From Terebella lapidaria (Eukaryota > Annelida > Polychaeta > Terebellida > Terebellidae), in assembly GCA_949152475.1 (NCBI GenBank), contig OX424555.1:99915515-99979514 (forward strand): a stretch of 64,000 bases of DNA. The letters are read 5' to 3'. The notes below the pieces were generated by a model that made no database searches, was not told where the DNA came from, and saw only the letters and a program-made list of their open reading frames with translations. This document shows positions 22,709-34,700 of this stretch, in pieces. Both the position numbers and the translations under genes were made by a program. Numbering within the stretch: position 1 is the stretch's first letter; each line of letters begins with the position of its first letter.

Positions 22709-25700
22709 CTATCTCAGTGGTAGAATATGACTGAGGCTGAATTGATAGAGTTCTTTGTTTTTTTGCTGTAACTGTTGTACTTTCTCCGACAGCTCTCTGG
22801 TAGTTGGAGTGGCCTGATCTCCATCCTGAAAAGATCAGTAGCTGTACATACTCAACTGAATGGCTCTAAGTATTGACAAGGATCGAGTGGAACTTTACTA
22901 ACCACCATGTTGTCAGTGGACCAGTGAAATTGACAAGGATCAAGTGGAACTTTACTAACCACCATGTTGTCAGTGGACCAGTGAAATTGACAAGGATCAA
23001 GTGGAACTTTATTAACCACCATGTTGTCAGTGGACCAGTGAAATTGACAAGGATCAAGTGGAACTTTACTAACCACCATGTTGTCAGTGGACCAGTGAAA
23101 TTGACAAGGATCAAGTGGAACTTTACTAACCACCATGTTGTCAGTGGACCAGTGAACTGACAAGGATCAAGTGGAACTTTACTAACCACCATGTTGTCAG
23201 TGGACCAGTGAAATTGACAAGGATGAAGTGGAACTTTACTAACCACCTTGTTGTCACTGGACCAGTGAAATTGACAAGGATCAAGTGGAACTTTACTAAC
23301 CACCTTGTTGTCACCGGACCAGTGAAATTGACAAGGATGAAGTGGAACTTTACTAACCACCATGTTGTCACTGGACCAGTGAAATTGACAAGGATCAAGT
23401 GGAACTTTACTAACCACCATGTTGTCACTGGACCAGTGAAATTGACAAGGATGAAGTGGAACTTTACTAACCACCTTGTTGTCACTGGACCAGTGAAATT
23501 GACAAGGATGAAGTGGAACTTTACTAACCACCATGTTGTCACTGGACCAGTGAAATTGACAAGGATCAAGTGGAACTTTACTAACCACCATGTTGTCACT
23601 GGACCAGTGAAATTGACAAGGATGAAGTGGAACTTTACTAACCACCTTGTTGTCACTGGACCAGTGAAATTGACAAGGATGAAGTGGAACTTTACTAACC
23701 ACCTTGTTGTCACTGGACCAGTGAAATTGACAAGGATGAAGTGGAACTTTACTAACCACCTTGTTGTCAGTGGACCAGTGAAATTGACAAGGATCAAGTG
23801 GAACTTTACTAACCACCATGTTGTCACTGGACCAGTGAACTGACAAGGATCAAGTGGAACTTTACTAACCACCATGTTGTCACTGGACCAGTGAACTGAC
23901 AAGGATCAAGTGGAACTTTACTAACCACCATGTTGTCACTGGACCAGTGAAATTGACAAGGATCAAGTGGAACTTTACTAAACACCATGTTGTCAGTGGA
24001 CCAGTGAAATTGACAAGGATCTAGTGGAACTTTACTAACCACCATGTTGTCAGTGGACCAGTGAAATTGACAAGGATCAAGTGGAACTTTACTAACCACC
24101 ATGTTGTCAGTGGACCAGTGAACTGACAAGGATCAAGTGGAACTTTACTAACCACCTTGTTGTCAGTGGACCAGTGAAATTGACAAGGATCAAGTGGAAC
24201 TTTACTAACCACCTTGTTGTCAGTGGACCAGTGAAATTGACAAGGATCAAGTGGAACTTTACTAACCACCTTGTTGTCAGTGGACCAGTGAAATTGACAA
24301 GGATCAAGTGGAACTTTACTAACCACCATGTTGTCACTGGACCAGTGAAATTGACAAGGATCAAGTGGAACTTTGCTAACCACCTTGTTGTCACTGGACC
24401 AGTGAACTGACAAGGATCAAGTGGAACTTTACTAACCACCATGTTGTCACTGGACCAGTGAAATTGACAAGGATCAAGTGGAACTTTACTAACCACCATG
24501 TTGTCACTGGACCAGTGAAATTGACAAGGATCAAGTGGAACTTTACTAACCACCATGTTGTCACTGGACCAGTGAAATTGACAAGGATCAAGTGGAACTT
24601 TACTAACCACCATGTTGTCAGTGGACCAGTGAAATTGACAAGGACCAAGTGGAACTTTGCTAACCACCTTGTTGTCAGTGGACCAGTGAACTGACAAGGA
24701 TCAAGTGGAACTTTACTAACCACCATGTTGTCAGTGGACCAGTGAAATTGACAAGGATCAAGTGGAACTTTACTAACCACCATGTTGTCAGTGGACCAGT
24801 GAAATTGACAAGGATCAAGTGGAACTTTACTAACCACCTTGTTGTCAGTGGACCAGTGAAATTGACAAGGATCAAGTGGAACTTTACTAACCACCATGTT
24901 GTCAGTGGACCAGTGAAATTGACAAGGATCAAGTGGAACTTTACTAACCACCATGTTGTCAGTGGACCAGTGAAATTGTCAAGGATCAAGTGGAACTTTA
25001 CTAACCACCATGTTGTCACTGGACCAGTGAAATTGACAAGGATCAAGTGGAACTTTACTAACCACCATGTTGTCAGTGGACCAGTGAAATTGACAAGGAT
25101 CAAGTGGAACTTTACTAACCACCATGTTGTCAGTGGACCAGTGAAATTGTCAAGGATCAAGTGGAACTTTACTAACCACCATGTTGTCACTGGACCAGTG
25201 AAATTGAAAAGGATCAAGTGGAACTTTACTAACCACCATGTTGTCAGTGGACCAGTGAAATTGACAAGGATCAAGTGGAACTTTACTAACCACCATGTTG
25301 TCAGTGGACCAGTGAAATTGTCAAGGATCAAGTGGAACTTTACTAACCACCATGTTGTCACCGGACCAGTGAAATTGACAAGGATGAAGTGGAACTTTAC
25401 TAACCACCTTGTTGTCAGTGGACCAGTGAAATTGACATGGATCAAGTGGAACTTTACTAACCACCATGTTGTCACTGGACCAGTGAAATTGACAAGGATC
25501 AAGTGGAACTTTACTAACCACCTTTTTGTCAGTGGACCAGTGAACTGACAAGGATCAAGTGGAACTTTACTAACCACCATGTTGTCAGTGGACCAGTGAA
25601 CTGACAAGGATCAAGTGGAACTTTACTAACCACCATGTTGTCAGTGGACCAGTGAACTGACAAGGATCAAGTGGAACTTTACTAACCACCATGTTGTCAG

Positions 25701-28700
25701 TGGACCAGTGAACTGACAAGGATCAAGTGGAACTTTACTAACCACCATGTTGTCAGTGGACCAGTGAACTGACAAGGATCAAGTGGAACTTTACTAACCA
25801 CCTTGTTGTCAGTGGACCAGTGAAATTGACAAGGATCAAGTGGAACTTTACTAACCACCATGTTGTCAGTGGACCAGTGAAATTGACAAGGATCAAGTGG
25901 AACTTTACTAACCACCATGTTGTCAGTGGACCAGTGAAATTGACAAGGATCAAATGGAACTTTACTAACCACCATGTTGTCAGTGGACCAGTGAACTGAC
26001 CTGTTGTTGGATTTCTGAGTAACAATCCTCGGGTAGACTATTGTTGGTTGTCTTGTGAAGCTGGAAAATATACAAAGTACACACATATTGGCCATGTCAT
26101 TCTTCAGATGACTATACAGTCGGTGCAGGTCTATGATGTTACCTCAGATAATGGACGGACACTGACGGTCTCCACGCCCCCAAAATGACCTTGTTCCTGA
26201 GCTAGTCGCTCGCTTCCCCGCAGATAGCGCTTGAAACACCTCAGTGGAGGGCTCGCTGCCTTGTGTGAGTCGCCTGATAGGCCCCGCGGTGCCAGCATGA
26301 ACATCACATTACTGATAGCACCTAGGACAAACACTTCACATTACTGATAGCACCTAGGACAAACACAACACATTACTGATAGGACCTAGGACAAACACAA
26401 CACATTACTGATAGCACCTAGGACACATACAACACATTACTGATAGCACCTAGGACACATACAACACATTACTGATAGCACCTAGGACAAACACAACACA
26501 TTACTGATAGCACCTAGGACAAACACATCACATAACTGATAGCACCTAGGACACATACAACAAATTACTGATAGCACCTAGGACAAACACAACACATTAC
26601 TGATAGCACCTAGGACAAACACAACACATTAATGATAGCACCTAGGACAAACACATCACATAACTGATAGCACCTAGGACACATACAACACATTACTGAT
26701 AGCACCTAGGACACATACAACACATTACTGATAGCACCTAGGACACATACAACACATTACTGATAGCACCTAGGACACATACAACACATTACTGATAGCA
26801 CCTAGGACAAACACATCACATTACTGATAGCACCTAGGACAAACACAACACATTACTGATAGCACCTAGGACACATACAACACATTACTGATAGCACCTA
26901 GGACAAACACATCACATTACTGATAGCACCTAGGACAAACACAACACATTACTGATAGCACCTAGGACACATACAACACATTACTGATAGCACCTAGGAC
27001 AAACACAACACATTACTGATAGCACCTAGGACACATACAACACATTACTGATAGCACCTAGGACACATACAACACATTACTGATAGCACCTAGGACAAAC
27101 ACATCACATTACTGATAGCACCTAGGACACATACAACACATTACTGATAGCACCTAGGACACATACAACACATTACTGATAGCACCTAGGACAAACACAT
27201 CACATAACTGATAGCACCTAGGACACATACAACACATTACTGATAGCACCTAGGACAAACACATCACATTACTGATAGCACCTAGGACAAACACAACACA
27301 TTACTGATAGCACCTAGGACACATACAACACATTACTGATAGCACCTAGGACACATACAACACATTACTGATAGCACCTAGGACAAACACATCACATAAC
27401 TGATAGCACCTAGGACAAACACAACACATTACTGATAGCACCTAGGACACATACAACACATTACTGATAGCACCTAGGACACATACAACACATTACTGAT
27501 AGCACCTAGGACAAACACATCACATTACTGATAGCACCTAGGACAAACACAACACATTACTGATAGCACCTAGGACACATACAACACATTACTGATAGCC
27601 ACTAGGACAAATACAGCAATACACAGAAATACCTTTGTGGTTGATTGTTCGGACACACTGTCTGCTTTCAATGTCCCACACTCGTACTGTTGTATCGTGA
27701 GAACCAGAAACCAGAAGTGCCCCATCCAGAGAAACATCCAGACAGCCGACCTGCTTGCTGCCATCAGAAATGTCATTGATAATTTGGCAAAACTGGTGCA
27801 AATATGCAAACATAATAAATAATGACATGGGCGGGATGAATACAGCCACATGACCTTTGGGTATCTGACCTGTGCCCACTGAAACTGAGTGCTGTTTCCT
27901 CTTCGTCCCCGATATGTCGCTCCAGGCGTACCGGCTGTAAGTATATCATAATTACATTGTCTCAGGTCACAGACAGCTCTCTACGTCAGCAGCACACCAC
28001 ATAGCATAACAGGTCTGGAGGTTCTGCAGCTGGAAGTGGGGATGTCAGTTCAGGAAATATTTGTTCACCAACCTTCTGACAGAGATTAACCTGGCAGATT
28101 TGGCCAGTAGATGTCCCTGCAAACAACCTTGTTTCTGCTGCGTCCATTGTAATAGACATTATTGGGTGATTGAATACGAAACAGCATAGCTGTTCTCCAG
28201 TCGTCAGATCCCACAACTGTAAACAGCAATCTATGCAGTTAAGTTTGTAAATTTTCTCCAGCAATTTATCATGAGGCCCTATAAAAGGTTTCCATGGTGA
28301 TTACAGGTGTCTCCATTCAATGCTTAATATTTCTCAATCAAATAAGAATAGTGAAGCTGTTGGACTGCTGGTAGGAAGTAAAGTGTGGAATACATGAGAA
28401 AGTCTGATGTAGATACAGCACACTGACCCGGACGGTTTGATCGAGTGATGAAGTGCTGACCCTAGCGTTGGCTGCTCCCAGTCCCACGCAGATGTCCGTC
28501 ACTGGGAGTGAGTGCTGGGACCAGACGTGGCGAGGCTCTGGGTCAGCAGCACTCGACAGAACACTGTAAGTACCATGTCAGAGAATGAAGCTAGATGGCA
28601 ACACACAGGACAAAGTCACTAAGCTACCGACATACCTGCCGAGTGACACAGGACAGAGTCACTAGGTTATCGACATACCTGCCAAGTGACACAGGACAGA

Positions 28701-31700
28701 GTCACTAAGTTACTGACATACCTGCCGAGTGACACAGGACAGAGTCACTAAGTTACTGACATACCTGCCGAGTGACACAGGACAGAGTCACTAAGTTACT
28801 GACATACCTGCCGAGTGACACAGGACAGAGTCACTAAGTTACTGACATACCTGCCAAGTGACACAGGACAGAGTCACTAAGTTACTGACATACCTGCCGA
28901 GTGACACAGGACAGAGTCACTAAGTTACTGACATACCTGCCGAGTGACACAGGACAGAGTCACTAAGTTACTGACATACCTGCCGAGTGACACAGGACAG
29001 AGTCACTAAGTTACTGACATACCTGCCAAGTGACACAGGACAGAGTCACTAAGTTACCGACATACCTGCCAAGTGACACAGGACAGAGCCACTAAGTTAC
29101 TGACACACCTGCCGAGTGACACAGGACAGAGTCACTAAGTTACTGACATACCTGCAGAGTGACACAGGACAGAGTCACTAAGTTACTGACATACCTGTCA
29201 AGTGACACAGGACAGAGTCACTAAGTTACTGACATACCTGCCGAGTGACACAGGACAGAGTCACTAAGTTACCGACATACCTGCCAAGTGACACAGGACA
29301 GAGTCACTAAGTTACTGACATACCTGCCAAGTGACACAGGACAGAGTCACTAAGTTACTGACATACCTGCCAAGTGACACAAGACAGAGCCACTAAGTTA
29401 CTGACATACCTGCCAAGTGACACAAGACAGGGTCACTAAGTTACTGACATACCTGCCGAGTGACACAAGACAGGGTCACTAAGTTACTGACATACCTGCC
29501 AAGTGACACAGGACAGAGTCACTAAGTTACTGACATACCTGCAGAGTGACACAAGACAGGGTCACTAAGTTACTGACATACCTGCAGAGTGACACAGGAC
29601 AGAGCCACTAAGTTACTGACATACCTGCCAAGTGACACAGGACAGAGTCACCAAGTTACTGACATACCTGCTGAGCGACACAGGACAGAGTCACTAAGTT
29701 ACTGACATACCTGCTGAGTGACACAGGACAGAGTCACTAAGTTACTGACATACCTGCCAAGTGACACAGGACAGAGTCATTAAGTTACTGACATACCTGC
29801 CGAGTGACACAGGACAGAGTCACTAAGTTACTGACATACCTGCCAAGTGACACAGGACAGAGTCACTAAGTTACTGACATACCTGCCGAGTGACACAGGA
29901 CAGAGTCACTAAGTTACTGACATACCTGCCGAGTGACACAAGACAGGGTCACTAAGTTACTGACATACCTGCCGAGTGACACAAGACAGGGTCACTAAGT
30001 TACTGACATACCTGCCGAGTGACACAGGACAGAGTCACTAAGTTACTGACATACCTGCCGAGTGACACAGGACAGAGTCACTAAGTTACTGACATACCTG
30101 CCGAGTGACACAAGACAGAGTCACTAAGTTACTGACATACCTGCCGAGTGACACAGGACAGAGTCACTAAGTTACTGACATACCTGCCGAGTGACACAAG
30201 ACAGAGTCACTAAGTTACTGACATACCTGCCGAGTGACACAGGACAGAGTCACTAAGTTACTGACATACCTGCCGAGTGACACAAGACAGAGTCACTAAG
30301 TTACTGACATACCTGCCGAGTGACACAGGACAGAGTCACTAAGTTACTGACATACCTGCCGAGTGACACAGGACAGAGTCACTAAGTTACTGACATACCT
30401 GCCGAGTGACACAAGACAGGGTCACTAAGTTACTGACATACCTGCCGAGTGACACAAGACAGGGTCACTAAGTTACTGACATACCTGCCGAGTGACACAA
30501 GACAGGGTCACTAAGTTACTGACATACCTGCCGAGTGACACAAGACAGGGTCACTAAGTTACTGACATACCTGCCGAGTGACACAAGACAGGGTCACTAA
30601 GTTACTGACATACCTGCCGAGTGACACAAGACAGAGTCACTAAGTTACCGACATACCTGCCAAGTGACACAGGACAGAGTCACTAAGTTACTGACATACC
30701 TGCCAAGTGACACAGGACAGAGTCACTAAGTTACTGACATACCTGCCGAGTGACACAGGACAGAGTCACTAAGTTACTGACATACCTGCCAAGTGACACA
30801 GGACAGAGTCACTAAGTTACTGACATACCTGCCGAGTGACACAGGACAGAGTCACTAAGTTACTGACATACCTGCCGAGTGACACAAGACAGGGTCACTA
30901 AGTTACTGACATACCTGCCGAGTGACACAAGACAGGGTCACCAAGTTACTGACATACCTGCTGAGCGACACAGGACAGAGTCAATAAGTTACTGACATAC
31001 CTGCTGAGTGACACAGGACAGAGTCACTAAGTTACTGACATACCTGCCAAGTGACACAGGACAGAGTCACTAAGTTACTGACATACCTGCCGAGTGACAC
31101 AGGACAGAGTCACTAAGTTACCGACATACCTGCCGAGTGACACAGAACAGAGTCACTAAGTTACTGTCATACCTGCCAAGTGACACAGGACAGAGTCACT
31201 AAGTTACAGACATACCTGCCGAGTGACACAGGACAGAGTCACTAAGTTACCGACATACCTGCCGAGTGACACAGGACAGAGTCACTAATAGGGCTTCAAC
31301 GAGTACTAAATTTTGTGACCGGTTACTCGTCAGCTTGTAACCGAACCGTAACCGGTTACTCGTCCAAAAATATAGAGCTAAATATTGTCCAAAGTAACAC
31401 CAATTTTTTTTCTCAGTTCGCATTTTATCAAATCTCCGTGTCAAAATCCCACCTGAAACTCGACACCAGACGTCATTTTCACGTGAAAATATGCAATATT
31501 ATGATGAATTCTATCTGGATTGGAAAGTGATAAATCACTTCAATTCTGCCCGTTTGGGCGTAAGTTGACTGATGTGAAGTGTTTTAGGCTCAATTACAAG
31601 GGTGCAAAATACGTTCACGATTAACCGGTCACAAAATCTGTAACCGGTTACACTCTGTAACCGAACCGTAACCGGTTAACCGAGTACTCGTTGAAGCCCT

Positions 31701-34700
31701 AGTCACTAAGTTACTGACATACCTGCCGAGTGACACAGGACAGAGTCACTAAGTTACTGACATACTTGCCAAGTGACACAGGACAGAGTCACTAAGTTAC
31801 TGACATACTTGCCAAGTGACACAGGACAGAGTCACTAAGTTACCGACATACCTGCCGAGTGACACAGGACAGAGTCACTAAGTTACCGACATACCTGCCA
31901 AGTGACACAGGACAGAGTCACTAAGTTACTGACATACCTGCCGAGTGACACAGGACAGAGTCACTAAGTTACCGACACACCTGCCGAGTGACACAGGACA
32001 GAGTCACTAAGTTACCGACACACCTGCCGAGTGACACAGGACAGAGTCACTAAGTTACCGACATACCTGCCAAGTGACACAGGACAGAGTCACTAAGTTA
32101 CTGACATACCTGCCGAGTGACACAGGACAGAGTCACTAAGTTACTGACATACCTGCCGAGTGACACAGGACAGAGTCACTAAGTTACTGACATACCTGCC
32201 AAGTGACACAGGACAGAGTCACTAAGTTACTGACATACCTGCCAAGTGACACAGGACAGAGTCACTAAGTTACTGACATACCTGCCGAGTGACACAGGAC
32301 AGAGTCACTAAGTTACCGACACACCTGCCGAGTGACACAGGACAGAGTCACTAAGTTACCGACATACCTGCCAAGTGACACAGGACAGAGTCACTAAGTT
32401 ACTGACATACCTGCCAAGTGACACAGGACAGAGTCACTAAGTTACTGACATACCTGCCAAGTGACACAGGACAGAGTCACTAAGTTACTGACATACCTGC
32501 CAAGTGACACAGGACAGAGTCACTAAGTTACTGACATACCTGCCGAGTGACACAGGACAGAGTCACTAAGTTACCGACATACCTGCCGAGTTACACAGGA
32601 CAGAGTCACTAAGTTACCGACATACCTGCCGAGTGACACAGGACAGAGTCACTAAGTTACCGACATACCTGCCGAGTGACACAGGACACAGTCACTAAGT
32701 TACCGACATACCTGCCAAGTGACACAGGACAGAGTAACTAAGTTACCGACATACCTGCCAAGTGACACAGGACAGAGCCACTAAGTTACTGACATACCTG
32801 CCGAGTGACACAGGACAGAGTCACTAAGTTACAGACATACCTGCCGAGTGACACAGGACAGAGTCACTAAGTTACTGACATACCTGCCAAGTGACACAGG
32901 ACAGAGTCATTAAGTTATCGACATACCTGCCAAGTGACCAAACTAGCACCAGGTTGTCTTCTCCTGCTGATATTATGTGACCACCATCGTCTGTGAACCG
33001 TACACAGTTAATGGTCTGGTAATGTCTCCGTAAAACAGCGAGCAAGTCTCCGGTGGGCACCTTGATACAAAAAATATTGTTTGGCATTCAGTGTGCAGAA
33101 AAAAAATCAATTGTCACCTAGAAAATTTGACCCCACAAAATAGCTCAAATACTAGGAAGGTTACCAGCGAGCAGATCTGAAGGGCTAGAGAGGTCACCGG
33201 AGAACAGGGCTAGAGAAGTCACCGAAGAACAGGGCTAGAGAGGTCACCAGAGAACAGGGCTAGAGGTTACCGGAGAACAGGGCTAGAGAGGTCACCGAAG
33301 AACAGGGCTAGAGAGGTCACCGGAGAACAGGGCTAGAGGTCACCAGAGAACAGGGCTAGAGAGGTCACCGGAGAACAGGGCTAGAGGTCACCAGAGAACA
33401 GGGCTAGAGAGGTCTCCGAGTACAGGGCTAGAGAGGTCACCGGAAAACAGGGCTAGAGAGGTCACCGAAGAACAGGGCTAGAGAGGTCACCAGAGAACAG
33501 GGCTAGAGAGGTCAGCGAAAAACAGGGCTAGAGAGGTCACCAGAGAACAGGACTAAAACAGTAAAATGTCAATCATTACCTGCCAGATGTGGAGTTTTTC
33601 CTCAATCCCTGCGACACAGTACATTCCGTCAGGGCTCGTCGACAGAGCATTGATCTGGCCCGGGAATGTCATCCTTTGCTGTATCTGGTCCTGTAGAATA
33701 CGAAACATACGAGCCATCCGTCCTAAATTCGCCGCATCCCAAAATTCGCCAACTCAATTTTATCAGAGGTCAGAAACTTGTTTTCTGGAAAACAAACTGC
33801 TGGTACAAAGATTGAATATCAGAGTCTCGATTGATGATAAAATTGGTTGGTTTCATTTGCATTACAAGGTCTGCTAACAAAGGGTGAATTTGGGACTGCG
33901 GCGAATTTAGGACAGATGGCTCGTACACATGACAAGTCACGAGTTAGTCCATGATTCAATACTTATAGATTTATATAAATGTAGTTGATTGAGACCTTGC
34001 GCTGCAGTGACCACACATGTAGCAAGGATTTATTACAGATGGCTGTCATTAGGTAGTCGCGGTTGAGCAGACACAGTGTCCGTGGTGCGGCACTTCCGCC
34101 TTTGAATGTCATCAGCTGTACACCACTGACAGGATCCCAGACGCAAGTGTTAAACAACTGGCCCGTCACTTCCGATGTCAACAAAACCTGAAAAACAAAA
34201 TCAAATCAGAACATCAATCATAAGTACAGAATATACTCTATACTCTGATTTTTCTAACTCGTTTACACCGTTTTTTGCCTTTGTTTCAGTCAAATTACTT
34301 TAAGCGAACTATTAAACTGAATATTACATGTTAATGATGCAAACGGCAATAGATTTTCACAAACCTGGCTTCCGAAATGCTACATGATTCTTTCAAAACA
34401 CAAAATTTAAATTTAAGCGAGGATTTTCACTGTTGTAGGGCGCTGCCATATTGCCCTGTTCATTACGCCATTCAAGCGGACAAGTTCAAGTTAGGTACTA
34501 TGGGGGCGTGCGCTGCAGTTTATGTACCAATTACATAATGGGACGGTCCCATTCCTAACCCGCGCTCCCTGCATAAATCATCCAAATAGACTCTTCCGTC
34601 ACGCGCTCAAAATAAACAATGTGTAGTAATTTTAGCGACTGTTACTCCCGTCCCTCCCGCGCACTACACATTTCCACAACAAACATTCATTCTACATGAC

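Noticed and set aside
22852-26095. Long open frames on both strands built of a 19-residue repeat
   Set aside because: The 57-bp unit is a multiple of three and has few stops, so every frame repeats. The region is WDR18 intron 10 between two well-supported exons.
28601-32940. CRISPR-like appearance of regularly spaced repeats
   Set aside because: There are no unique spacers; the units are contiguous and the DNA is eukaryotic. It is a minisatellite.
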